Positions 18,197-25,977 of a DNA stretch of 64,000 bases are shown here, in pieces. Source of the stretch: Gaoshiqia sp050178015 (GTDB taxonomy: Bacteria > Bacteroidota > Bacteroidia > Bacteroidales > Prolixibacteraceae). The notes below the pieces were generated by a model. That model searched no databases. It was not told the DNA's origin and saw nothing but the letters and a program-made list of their open reading frames with translations. The stretch lies in contig JBFXGM010000026.1 in the NCBI GenBank assembly GCA_050178015.1, forward strand, positions 1 to 64,000, read 5' to 3'. The stretch's first letter is position 1. The number at the start of each line of letters is the position of its first letter. Position numbers and translations under genes: made by a program.

Positions 18197-19028
18197 ACAT
18201 TCCGGCAAGCTGTTTCAGGTAATCCATCGGACTGTGATACAAGAAACGGTAGTTCAGTTGCCGGACCAGCTTTGTGCTGTCCACCATTTTATACGGTTCC
18301 GGTTCATCGGTAAATTCCGGTGCGGGCAGGCCGGAAACAACCGCAGCTTTTTCGTAAAACGCATTGCGTGTGGGATGTTCCGGACAACAAGCATTGAACA
18401 CTTCACCCCAAACTTCTTGCCTGATGATCTCACGGATGATACCGATACAATCGTCCCGATGGATGAGGTTCACGGGTTTGGAGCCACTCAAAGCTTCGCG
18501 CTTGCGGCTTAAAAAACGGGCCGGGTTCCGGTCGGCGCCAATCAAACCGCCAAAACGCAACACGGTTGTTTTGAAAGCCGGATTGGCCAGGAGCATATTC
18601 TCGGCAGCCACCAACGCCCTTCCCGAAGGTTTGTCGGGCAACAGTTCATCCGTCTCAGTGGCCGTTCCTTCCGTTTCGGCATAAACCGAAGTGGATGAAA
18701 TAAACAACACCCTCCCTACCCCATGAGCCTCCAGCAAACCGGTCAGTTGACGGATTTGCGCCGGGAATACTTCCTCAATATCCGGGACCCGACGGGGAGG
18801 AATGGATACAATGACCAGATCGGTTTCAAAAAATGAAGGATCGTCCATTTCAACCGAACCGGGGTGAAGCACCAACCGATAGGGACTGATTCCGGTGTCG
18901 CGTAATTCGTTCAGCTTTGACGGAGTGGTTACCGAGCCTTTCAGCTCAAAACCTTCATTCATCAAAACCTGGCCCAGCGGCAAGCCCAGCCAGCCACAGC
19001 CCAATATGGAAATTGTTTCGGGTTTCAT
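18195..19028 (-). CDS. NAD(P)-dependent epimerase/SDR-like protein
   Basis: Rossmann protein of 277 aa with an N-terminal dinucleotide motif ILGCGWLGLPLG and the extended-SDR segment FISSTSVYAETEGTATETD. It resembles YeeZ-type NAD-dependent epimerase/dehydratase proteins, whose substrate is generally unknown. The ATG at 19028 is preferred to an upstream TTG because it directly precedes the dinucleotide motif. It lies 12 nt after hemD and is apparently part of the siroheme operon, although no direct role in that pathway is evident. Confidence 0.8.
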   Translation of the reverse strand: MKPETISILGCGWLGLPLGQVLMNEGFELKGSVTTPSKLNELRDTGISPYRLVLHPGSVEMDDPSFFETDLVIVSIPPRRVPDIEEVFPAQIRQLTGLLEAHGVGRVLFISSTSVYAETEGTATETDELLPDKPSGRALVAAENMLLANPAFKTTVLRFGGLIGADRNPARFLSRKREALSGSKPVNLIHRDDCIGIIREIIRQEVWGEVFNACCPEHPTRNAFYEKAAVVSGLPAPEFTDEPEPYKMVDSTKLVRQLNYRFLYHSPMDYLKQLAGM

Positions 19029-19040
19029 GTTTTGAGTCAA

Positions 19041-19778
19041 TTAATAGATAACCCGCTTTTTCGGGATCGGTTCATTCATCTTTTTAATGATGCGGTCCAC
19101 CGAATATTGGACGAACGACAGCTCCTCATCGTCGGGCGATACATTAACCGCGTTCGGAAAAACTTTCCAGGCAGTCATGGCCGTGTTCTCACCAATAGCC
19201 ATAATCTGGGCCTTGGGCGGCGGAAAGTTGCCGGATGCCTTGTAGTTTTCAATCGCCGTGGGACTGAAGAACAGGTAAGCATCAAACGCTTCGTTGATCC
19301 ACTTTTCGATAGGCGTATTTTTATATACTTCCAATTCGTGGGTTGTGATACCAAAAGAAAACAACCGCTCATACAAATCGTTCAGCGCTCTATCGCCGCG
19401 CAGGTAAATCACCCGTTGGCCGTGGTTCTGTTCGGCAATCAGGCTGGCCAATGCCGGGATAGTTGGCTCAGCGGCCAGGTGGATCTTCATGCGCGACTTC
19501 ATCAAAATATCGCGCTGCTTCTCCGAAAGGCAGAAAATTTCGTGCTTCGTCCGCAGTCCAAAATGACGGCGGAAACGCACCAGCCAATAAGCCGCGTACG
19601 AACTGGTTACCACTAAACTGGCGTCCCTGTCTTTCACCGATTCCAGGAATTCCAAGTTGGGCTTGCGGAACTGAATGCGGATAAACGGGTGCTCAATAAA
19701 CCGGATCGGCTGTTTTTTTAACCACCTGCGGGTGGCCGCCGATAAACTTCTTCCTATAAATACTGAAGGTAATTCCAT
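19041..19778 (-). CDS. hemD: Uroporphyrinogen-III synthase
   Basis: Closes hydroxymethylbilane to uroporphyrinogen III, the branch compound for heme and siroheme. HemD sequences diverge strongly, but the two-lobe pattern is present: LVVTSSYAAYWLV in lobe one, VIYLRGDRALNDL at the hinge, then LEVYKNTP and YLFFSPTAIENY, with AIGENTAMTAW near the end. The ATG at 19778 follows the cysI stop by a few nt. Its position between cysI and cobA supports a role in siroheme supply. Confidence 0.85.
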   Translation of the reverse strand: MELPSVFIGRSLSAATRRWLKKQPIRFIEHPFIRIQFRKPNLEFLESVKDRDASLVVTSSYAAYWLVRFRRHFGLRTKHEIFCLSEKQRDILMKSRMKIHLAAEPTIPALASLIAEQNHGQRVIYLRGDRALNDLYERLFSFGITTHELEVYKNTPIEKWINEAFDAYLFFSPTAIENYKASGNFPPPKAQIMAIGENTAMTAWKVFPNAVNVSPDDEELSFVQYSVDRIIKKMNEPIPKKRVIY

Positions 19779-19783
19779 TTTCC

Positions 19784-21478
19784 TCAATGTTTAAAATCTT
19801 TTCCTTGTACTGTTTCCTTCACATATCCCTTCCGGATGACGAAATCGCCAAAGCCTTCGTTGTTTTCCCGGTTTTGCGCAAAATCGGCAATGATCGGGCG
19901 AAGTTCGGCCAGGATTTCTTCTTCGGAAAGCGTTTCTTTGTAGAGGGTATTCAAGCGGGTACCGTTCAAATTTCCTCCCAAATAGAGATTATAGCGTCCA
20001 GGTGATTTGCCAATGAAACCGATTTCGGCCAGGTAAGGCCTGCCGCATCCATTCGGACAGCCGGTCATGCGAATCACAATTTCTTCTTTCAGCAACTGAT
20101 ACTCGTCCAAAATGGTTTCCAGTTTGGAGATGAGCGTAGGCAAATAACGTTCGGCCTCGGCAAACGCCAGCCCGCAGGTGTTCAAGGCCACGCAGGCAAT
20201 GGAGTTTTGCCGCAAACCCGACAATTGCACCGGCCAAACGCCGTATTTATCAAGAATCTGGTTCACCTTGTCTTTTTCGGTCGTGTTGGCCAGAATCAGG
20301 TTTTGGTTGGCTGTCAGGATAAACTGCGCGTCCACCTGTTGAGCCACTTCGCGTAAGGCCGTCTTCAGTTTCAGGCTTTCGGTATCTTTTACCCGGCCAC
20401 CTTCCACAAACAAGTTCAGGCTCCATTTTCCGTTCGTACCTTTCACCCAGCCGTATCGGTCGCCGTTACGCGTAAAATGAAAAGGTCGGGCAGCTTGCAG
20501 TTCGTAGCCCAGGTATTTGTTCACTTCGGCTTTGAACCAATCCAGCCCGTTACGATCGATGGTGTATTTCAACCGGGCCAGTTTGCGGTTTTGGCGGTTC
20601 CCGTTGTCTTTTTGCACCAGCAAGATTTTTTCGGCCACGTCAACGGCCTGTTCCGGGGTACAGAAACCAATCACATCGCCCAGGCGCGGGTAAGTTTCGG
20701 GCATGCCGAAGGTGGAACCAAAGCCGCCACCTGCCACCACGTTGTAACCTGCCAGCTTTCCGTTTTCCCGGATGACGATGAAGCCCAAATCCTGCGAGAA
20801 AATATCCACATCGTTGGACGGCGGAACAGCCACGCCAATCTTAAATTTCCGGGGAAGGTAGCGGTCGCCGTAAAGGGGCTCCACATCTTTTTTGCCGTCC
20901 ACCAGTAACTTCTTGTCGAGCCAGATTTCGTGATAAGCCGTTGTTTGCGGCAGCAAATGAGCTGAAATGTCGCCTGCCAGTTGGTATGCCTGCGCATGAA
21001 TTTCGGACTCCTCCGGATTGGCGTGCGACATCACATTCCGGTTCACATCGCCGCAAGCCGCAATGGTATCGAGCAACACCTCGTTGATACCCTGGATGGT
21101 CGGTTTCAACTTCTTTTTAATCACCCCGTGCAGCTGAAAAGCCTGCCGGGTGGTCAGCTTGAGCGTTCCGTTGGCATGTTCGTCGGCTAACCGGTCCATT
21201 TGCAGCCATTGTGCCGGTGTCACCACTCCTCCGGGCAACCGCACCCGTATGAGAAACGAAAAGGCTGGCTCCAGCTTTTGCTGTTTCCGCTCCTTTTCCA
21301 GGTCGCGGTCGTGTTGCTGGTAAATGCCGTGAAACTTCGACAATTGGGTGTCGCCATCAGCAATGGCCCCGGTTACCGGGTCGGCCAGGCTTTGTTCCAG
21401 GGTACCACGCAGATAGTTACTCTCGTACTTTAGCTTTTCAACTTCGGAAAGGATGCTCCAATCAATATTCGCACTCAT
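19784..21478 (-). CDS. cysI: Sulfite reductase hemoprotein beta-component
   Basis: Siroheme and 4Fe-4S subunit that reduces sulfite to sulfide with six electrons in assimilatory sulfate reduction. The cluster and siroheme ligand cysteines are visible as C-x5-C (CVALNTC) and C-x3-C (CPNGC), with NVMSHANPEESEIHA-type anion-binding segments. At 564 aa it matches CysI. It follows cysJ after a 110-nt spacer that holds its own promoter-like sequence and palindrome, so it may be transcribed both with and without cysJ. Confidence 0.96.
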   Translation of the reverse strand: MSANIDWSILSEVEKLKYESNYLRGTLEQSLADPVTGAIADGDTQLSKFHGIYQQHDRDLEKERKQQKLEPAFSFLIRVRLPGGVVTPAQWLQMDRLADEHANGTLKLTTRQAFQLHGVIKKKLKPTIQGINEVLLDTIAACGDVNRNVMSHANPEESEIHAQAYQLAGDISAHLLPQTTAYHEIWLDKKLLVDGKKDVEPLYGDRYLPRKFKIGVAVPPSNDVDIFSQDLGFIVIRENGKLAGYNVVAGGGFGSTFGMPETYPRLGDVIGFCTPEQAVDVAEKILLVQKDNGNRQNRKLARLKYTIDRNGLDWFKAEVNKYLGYELQAARPFHFTRNGDRYGWVKGTNGKWSLNLFVEGGRVKDTESLKLKTALREVAQQVDAQFILTANQNLILANTTEKDKVNQILDKYGVWPVQLSGLRQNSIACVALNTCGLAFAEAERYLPTLISKLETILDEYQLLKEEIVIRMTGCPNGCGRPYLAEIGFIGKSPGRYNLYLGGNLNGTRLNTLYKETLSEEEILAELRPIIADFAQNRENNEGFGDFVIRKGYVKETVQGKDFKH

Positions 21479-21519
21479 GGTTTATGATTTTAAAACCGAT
21501 CAATAAGCATTAATACTAC

Positions 21520-21540
21520 CAAAAATAAGTATTTATACTT
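21520..21540 (-). promoter_or_regulatory. Internal cysI promoter with adjoining palindrome
   Basis: On the minus strand TATTTTTG (21527-21520) matches the Bacteroides -7 consensus TAnnTTTG. A perfect dyad AAGTAT-TT-ATACTT (21527-21540) abuts it on the upstream side, where a repressor or activator could act. No clear TTTG lies at the right distance for -33. Confidence 0.5.
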
Positions 21541-21588
21541 ACCAATTCGATATTTTGTTGAATTTTTAAGAAATAATTAATACCCTGG

Positions 21589-23388
21589 TTAATACACATC
21601 AGCCTGGAAACGTTTTTCCTTTTTCAGCTTTTTGAAGTAGTCCCGGGCTTGGTCTTCGGTCATACCGCCCTGGTTTTGAATGATATCCAGCAAGGTTTTT
21701 TGCACATCTTTGGCCATGTACTTCATGTCGCCGCATAAATAGAAGCTGGCGCCGTTTTCGAGCCACTCAAAAATTTCGGCTTGCCGCTCGGCCAGGCGAT
21801 GCTGGACATAGATTTTCTCGTCCTGATCGCGCGAAAAGGCCAGATCAATTCTTTCGAGCCATCCCTTTTTCAGGTATTTCTGCCATTCAATCTGGTACAA
21901 GAAGTCGGATTGGAAGCGGCGCTCGCCAAAGAACAGCCAGCTTTTGCCCTTCAGGTTGTTGGCTTCGCGGTGTTGCAGGAAAGCGCGGTAAGGGGCGATG
22001 CCGGTTCCGGCGCCCACCATGATGATCGGTGTTTCCTCGTTTTCCGGAAGCCGGAAGCCAGGGTTTCGCTCAATGTAAACCGGAATTTCCTGGTCCACTT
22101 CAATGCGGTCGGCCAGGTAAGTTGAAGCCGCCCCGTGGCGCTCGCGCCCTTTGTTGCTGTACCTTACTGTTGAAACGGTGATGTGTACTTCGTTGCCCAC
22201 CAGTTCCTGGCTGGAAGAGATGGAATACAGGCGGGGAGGCAGCGGACGCAGCAGGTCGGCCAGTTCCTGAGCGCTTAACTCATGCGGAAAATCCTGCAAC
22301 AGGTCCAGCACATCGTGTCCCCACAAGTATTCGTCCAGCAATTTTTCATCGCCGAGCAATTGTTGTACGCCGGGCAGGGACGTTTTTTCGGCATAACTCT
22401 GAATCACGCCCCGGTTCAGCACCGTAATTTCCAACTGGTGGCGCAAGGCATTTTCCAGGGTGAATTCTTTCTTTTTCAAAACAACCGAAGCTTGGCCGTC
22501 GAGTTTCAATGTTTGAATGATTTGCGCTGCCAGCGTCGGCGGGTTGTCGGCCAAAATACCCAGCGAATCGCCCGGCTGATAAGACACTCCGGAACCATCC
22601 AGCGACAGCTCCACATGATACACCTCTTTGTCCGAATCCCGGCCGGTAATCTTTACTTTTTCCAGCACCGTTGCCCGAAATGGATTCTTTTGATTGTACG
22701 CCACGGCCTCTTCACCTTTCACTTCGGACAGAGCAGGCTGCACTGCTGCAGGCAAATGTTCGGCCAGTTTTTCAAGGATGGCATCCATCCAGATGGTGGC
22801 ATCCTCCTCGTAATCCACATCGCAGGTAACAATGGGAAACAGCTCGTGGGCCCCGGCCTTTTTCAGTGCATGGTCGATTTCGATACCGGTTTGGCAAAAC
22901 AACTTGTAGCTTTTGTCGCCCAGGGCCAATACCGAAAAGTTCAGGTTAGGCAAGTTGGGCGCACGTTTTCCGGTAATGAAGCGGTGAAAATCTTCGGCCA
23001 TTTGCGGCGGTTCGCCTTCGCCATGCGTACTGACAATCACCAGAAGGTTTTGCTCCTGCTCCAACTGCTTCGTGTTATAATCGTCCATCGAAAAAACATC
23101 AGCGGCAATTGTTTTACCGGCCAGCAAACTTTTCAATTTCTTGGCCAGGCCTTCGCTGCGCCCGGTATGCGAGCCATATAAAATGGTCAATTTTAAGGCG
23201 GCCGCCTGAACAGCCTGCGCCACAGACCGGGCGTGGGTAATCGCCTCCGTTTCGGGCTGATAAACCCCGGCCGACAGTCCCTGAAAATAGCCGCTCAGCC
23301 AGATCAACTGTTGCGGCCCTGCCCCGTTGAGCAGCTGCTCAAGCGCTTTTGCCTGCACTTCATTTAATGGATTCAACTTGATACTCAT
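21589..23388 (-). CDS. cysJ: Sulfite reductase flavoprotein alpha-component
   Basis: NADPH-dependent diflavin reductase that passes electrons to CysI. It has a flavodoxin-like FMN domain (LYGSHTGRSEGLAKKL near residue 70; STHGEGEPPQMAEDF), an FAD domain with RLYSISSSQE, and the NADPH domain (GAGTGIAPYRAFLQHR), ending KRFQADVY with the typical terminal aromatic. At 599 aa it is full length. Its start overlaps the stop of the precorrin-2 dehydrogenase gene by 2 bases, indicating translational coupling. Confidence 0.96.
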   Translation of the reverse strand: MSIKLNPLNEVQAKALEQLLNGAGPQQLIWLSGYFQGLSAGVYQPETEAITHARSVAQAVQAAALKLTILYGSHTGRSEGLAKKLKSLLAGKTIAADVFSMDDYNTKQLEQEQNLLVIVSTHGEGEPPQMAEDFHRFITGKRAPNLPNLNFSVLALGDKSYKLFCQTGIEIDHALKKAGAHELFPIVTCDVDYEEDATIWMDAILEKLAEHLPAAVQPALSEVKGEEAVAYNQKNPFRATVLEKVKITGRDSDKEVYHVELSLDGSGVSYQPGDSLGILADNPPTLAAQIIQTLKLDGQASVVLKKKEFTLENALRHQLEITVLNRGVIQSYAEKTSLPGVQQLLGDEKLLDEYLWGHDVLDLLQDFPHELSAQELADLLRPLPPRLYSISSSQELVGNEVHITVSTVRYSNKGRERHGAASTYLADRIEVDQEIPVYIERNPGFRLPENEETPIIMVGAGTGIAPYRAFLQHREANNLKGKSWLFFGERRFQSDFLYQIEWQKYLKKGWLERIDLAFSRDQDEKIYVQHRLAERQAEIFEWLENGASFYLCGDMKYMAKDVQKTLLDIIQNQGGMTEDQARDYFKKLKKEKRFQADVY

Positions 23389-23843
23389 TGCTTTTTGTTT
23401 TTATTTTCCAGATAGTCTTTAATTTCATTTCGCAATCGGATGGATTCGAACACATCCTCGGCATTGGAGCTTACTGCCACCCGAATATTTCCCTGCTGAT
23501 AAATGGCCGGCGAAACAAACTGGCAAAGCTCCGGCTGATCGTGGATGTTGACCAGAACACCCGCCTGACGCCCATCTTGTGCTATTTGACGGTCGAGGTC
23601 CGGATTATTGGTACAGGAGTAAAACATGAGGTAGCCATTCAGGTCCGACTTATCGTAGGCCTTCTGTTTGTACGGAACGCCACTGTTCCTGATCTCCTCG
23701 CACACCTCCAGCGCTATTATTTCCACATCGGCATCAAATCGTTTCAGGATTTGGATTTTCTTCCAGGCGCTTTGTCCGCCACCGATGATCAGTATTTTCT
23801 CACCGGCGATATTGAGAGCTATGGGCAAAAAGTTCTTCTTCAT
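23385..23843 (-). CDS. Precorrin-2 dehydrogenase-type protein (CysG N-terminal/SirC-like)
   Basis: NAD-dependent oxidation of precorrin-2 to sirohydrochlorin. The Rossmann start ILIIGGGQSAWKKIQIL and YSCTNNPDLDRQIAQDGR with VLVNIHDQPELCQFVSPAI match the Met8/CysG N-terminal family. At 152 aa it is short and lacks the C-terminal dimer region that adds ferrochelatase activity in Met8/CysG. Iron insertion may therefore be done by a chelatase elsewhere. The ATG at 23843 is chosen; an in-frame GTG precedes it. Confidence 0.88.
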   Translation of the reverse strand: MKKNFLPIALNIAGEKILIIGGGQSAWKKIQILKRFDADVEIIALEVCEEIRNSGVPYKQKAYDKSDLNGYLMFYSCTNNPDLDRQIAQDGRQAGVLVNIHDQPELCQFVSPAIYQQGNIRVAVSSNAEDVFESIRLRNEIKDYLENKNKKQ

Positions 23844-23848
23844 CACGT

Positions 23849-24079
23849 TCAGATTTGGTATTCGATATCGGAACTACTGACACGCCCGAATTTGATTTTG
23901 TTCCAGGTACGCTCATGCAGATAATAGAGGAACATTTTGGTGAACAACTCCACGCCGCCTATCGTCACGGCAAATTCCAACTGCCCGGTCACCAGCCAGG
24001 CAATCAACATCGTGTCCAGAGTTCCAACGGTACGCCACGAAACCGATTTTACAACACTGCGGTAAGCTTTTTCCTTCAT
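23849..24079 (-). CDS. DUF2061 membrane protein
   Basis: A 76-aa protein with the DUF2061 pattern: SVVKSVSWRTVGTLDTMLIAWLVTG followed by GGVELFTKMFLYYLHERTW, giving two predicted membrane helices. DUF2061 genes are often found in assimilatory sulfate-reduction clusters; the biochemical role is unknown. The first ATG (24079) is used instead of an upstream TTG. It is the first structural gene after the leader peptide and attenuator and lies 5 nt before the precorrin-2 dehydrogenase gene. Confidence 0.88.
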   Translation of the reverse strand: MKEKAYRSVVKSVSWRTVGTLDTMLIAWLVTGQLEFAVTIGGVELFTKMFLYYLHERTWNKIKFGRVSSSDIEYQI

Positions 24080-24134
24080 ACTGATTTTATCTTTCAAATT
24101 TTTACGCTGGTACAGTTCATCCGGGATGGGCTAA

Positions 24135-24175
24135 AACAAAAAGGCCCTACTGCGTTTGCAGAGGGCCTTTTTGTT
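24135..24175 (-). terminator. Attenuator-type terminator upstream of the sulfite-reductase operon
   Basis: Perfect 14-bp outer stem AACAAAAAGGCCCT/AGGGCCTTTTTGTT, extended inward by CTGC/GCAG around an AAAC loop, followed by TTTTAG on the minus strand. It stands between the leader peptide (stop at 24202) and the first structural gene (24079), with no larger gene upstream to terminate. That position is what an attenuator requires. Confidence 0.85.
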
Positions 24176-24201
24176 ATATCTCGATATATTTTATACCAAT
24201 T

Positions 24202-24297
24202 CTAACTCCTTTCCTTCTGCAAAAAAGAACCACGACACATACACATCATCATGTTTGCGCTGATTATAAAAACTATTGCAGAAGTCATTTTTTTCAT
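24202..24297 (-). CDS. Met/Cys-rich leader peptide (31 aa)
   Basis: A 31-codon frame opening MKKMTSAIV, containing MMMCMC at residues 16-21 and ending LQKERS. It starts about 35 nt after a consensus Bacteroides-type -7 box and stops 27 nt before the attenuator hairpin. CTTCTGCAA inside codons 5-8 can pair with TTGCAGAAG near its end, placing the Met/Cys codons in the intervening loop. The Met/Cys run in front of a cysteine/sulfide biosynthesis operon is the expected design of a translation-sensing leader. Homology is not checked; the gene is inferred from context. Confidence 0.8.
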   Translation of the reverse strand: MKKMTSAIVFIISANMMMCMCRGSFLQKERS

Positions 24298-24331
24298 TTC
24301 AGATATTCAACTCTCTTATTCGTTGATTGTG

Positions 24332-24362
24332 CAAATGTAGCGGTTAATTCGACATTTCCAAA
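24332..24362 (-). promoter_or_regulatory. Promoter of the sulfite-reductase/siroheme operon
   Basis: On the minus strand TTTG (24362-24359), 19 nt, then TACATTTG (24339-24332): both elements and the spacing fit the Bacteroides -33/-7 consensus. Transcription would start near 24325, just ahead of the leader peptide. Confidence 0.75.
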
Positions 24363-24474
24363 TACTTCGATGTGTTTTTTTTATTAAATCTAAATAACAA
24401 TGGCTAAAAACGGCGCAAACCAGTCAAATTTGTTTCATTTTAACATTAATATCTCCTCTGTATTTTCATTTTAT

Positions 24475-24482
24475 TACTTTTG
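24475..24482 (+). promoter_or_regulatory. Promoter -7 box of the chorismate mutase operon
   Basis: TACTTTTG matches TAnnTTTG and lies 20 nt before the ATG at 24502, which implies a very short 5' leader and supports that start over an ATG at 24400. No good -33 element is visible. Confidence 0.55.
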
Positions 24483-24501
24483 CGACAAATATCATAAAAT
24501 A

Positions 24502-24804
24502 ATGATAGACGCTAAATCCTGTACCAATATTAGCGAAGTGAGGGATGAAATTGACCGGGTTGACCGGATGATCATGGAACTACTGGCCAGACGGCAGGAA
24601 TTTGTCTGCGAGATTGTCCGCTTTAAAACGGACGAAGAAAGTATCGTTGCCAAAAGCAGGCAGGAACAATTATATAAGCAACGGCGTGTCTGGGCCGAAG
24701 AGTTGCACCTTTCTCCCGACATGATCGACGAGGTTTATAAAACAATTGTCCGTCACAACATCAAAAAAGAACTGGAACTTCACCACAAATCAAAAAAACA
24801 ATAA
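24502..24804 (+). CDS. Monofunctional chorismate mutase (type II, AroQ-like)
   Basis: A 100-aa all-helical AroQ-fold protein that would rearrange chorismate to prephenate for Phe/Tyr synthesis. Helix 1 carries EIDRVDRMIMELLARRQEFV, with the Arg and Glu spacing typical of the family; ...VAKSRQEQLYKQRR provides the second basic set. It might instead be a PchB-like isochorismate pyruvate lyase, which shares the fold. It is followed after 11 nt by an aldolase-like gene, with aroE further along the same strand. Confidence 0.8.
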   Translation: MIDAKSCTNISEVRDEIDRVDRMIMELLARRQEFVCEIVRFKTDEESIVAKSRQEQLYKQRRVWAEELHLSPDMIDEVYKTIVRHNIKKELELHHKSKKQ

Positions 24805-24815
24805 AACAGCCTACC

Positions 24816-25766
24816 ATGTATAAAAAAGATATTAAAGTAGTGGATTGCACCGTGCGCGACGGTGGCCTGATGAACAAGTGGCAATTTGACGACAAATTTG
24901 TGAAAGGCGTATATGACGCCTGTGTGGAAGCTGGCGTCGATTACATGGAAATTGGTTACATCAGCAGCGAAAAAGCTTTCAACCGGAATGAAGTTGGCCC
25001 CTGGAAATTTTCTGCCGATGCGGATTTGCGCCGCATTGTTGGCGAAAACAACACCAAGTTGAAAATATCGGCCATGGCCGATATTGGCCGCATTGATTTG
25101 GACGACATCCCGCCAGCCGGTGAAAGCGCCATCGACATGATGCGGGTGGCCTGCTACGCCCACCAAATGGACAAAGCCATTGAGCTGGCCCACCACTGTA
25201 TGGACAAAGGCTACGAAGCAACGATCAACCTGATGGCCGTTTCGAAAGTGAATGAACGCGATTTGGATGAAGCGCTGTCGGACGTGGCGCAATCGCGGGT
25301 ACCGGTTTTTTACCTGGTTGACAGCTTTGGCAGCATGTATTGCGAAACGGTTGACCACTTGCTGAAAAAATACCGTTCGGCCCTGCCCGACAAGGAAATC
25401 GGCATTCACGCCCACAACAACATGCAATTGGCCATGTCGAATACCATCACGGCACTGATGGGCGGCGCCACCTTTCTGGATGCAACCCTCCTGGGCATGG
25501 GACGCGGGGCCGGCAACTGTCCCATCGAAATCCTCATCGCTTTTCTGAAGAACCCAAAATATCGCTTGTTGCCTTTGCTGAAAGCCATTCAGGAAGAAAT
25601 CCTGCCCTGGCAGCAGAAAATCGACTGGGGCTACCACATCCCCTATTTAATTACCGGCGCACTGAACGAACATCCGCGAAGTGCCATGGCGTGGATGGAT
25701 TCCGAGCGCAAAAACGATTTTGTGTCGTTCATGAAAGAAATGCACGACTACGAATTACTGGAGTAG
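24816..25766 (+). CDS. HMGL/DRE-TIM aldolase-like protein
   Basis: A 316-aa TIM barrel of the DRE-TIM metallolyase superfamily. The hallmark DCTVRDGG (Arg-Asp pair, metal Asp) is near residues 10-17 and the H-x-H metal motif GIHAHNNMQLA near 192-202, with GMGRGAGNCP near the C-terminal end of the barrel. It resembles 4-hydroxy-2-oxovalerate aldolases and homocitrate/isopropylmalate synthases but is shorter than the synthases. The substrate is unknown. Its tight spacing with chorismate mutase suggests a linked aromatic or keto-acid reaction. Confidence 0.82.
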   Translation: MYKKDIKVVDCTVRDGGLMNKWQFDDKFVKGVYDACVEAGVDYMEIGYISSEKAFNRNEVGPWKFSADADLRRIVGENNTKLKISAMADIGRIDLDDIPPAGESAIDMMRVACYAHQMDKAIELAHHCMDKGYEATINLMAVSKVNERDLDEALSDVAQSRVPVFYLVDSFGSMYCETVDHLLKKYRSALPDKEIGIHAHNNMQLAMSNTITALMGGATFLDATLLGMGRGAGNCPIEILIAFLKNPKYRLLPLLKAIQEEILPWQQKIDWGYHIPYLITGALNEHPRSAMAWMDSERKNDFVSFMKEMHDYELLE

Positions 25767-25820
25767 AACCTTTTCTCACTGGCACATCCAATTGTGCTTT
25801 CCAATACCTGAATTCATGAG

Positions 25821-25850
25821 AGTCCCTTCGCTTCGCGAGGGGCTTTTTTG
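25821..25850 (+). terminator. Terminator after the aldolase-like gene
   Basis: Stem AGTCCCTTCGC/GCGAGGGGCT with one bulge, then TTTTTTG. It lies 54 nt after the stop and separates this pair from the DUF368-aroE unit. Confidence 0.75.
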
Positions 25851-25916
25851 TAAAGCGCCATACACAATTTTGTGAATTATTCAGATCCTGCACCTTCTTT
25901 ATTAAACCTGAAACGC

Positions 25917-25924
25917 TATTTTTG
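25917..25924 (+). promoter_or_regulatory. Promoter -7 box of the DUF368-aroE unit
   Basis: TATTTTTG matches TAnnTTTG, 54 nt before the ATG at 25978. The -33 element is poor. Confidence 0.45.
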
Positions 25925-25977
25925 CGAAGCTCGTTTTCCGGGACACCGGAATTTGTATCCTTCAAAAAATCATGTTC

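Noticed and set aside
17944..18313. Two 91-92-codon plus-strand frames with Leu/Phe heptads across the 21-bp array
   Set aside because: Any tandem repeat whose length is a multiple of three keeps frames open. Several frames are open at once, one frame runs into the SDR gene, and there is no promoter or ribosome-binding site. I list the array as a repeat rather than a gene.
24098..24340. A SAM-type riboswitch in the cys-operon leader
   Set aside because: I could not find the conserved cores of known SAM riboswitches. The region is better explained by the leader peptide and attenuator, though a covariance-model search would settle it.
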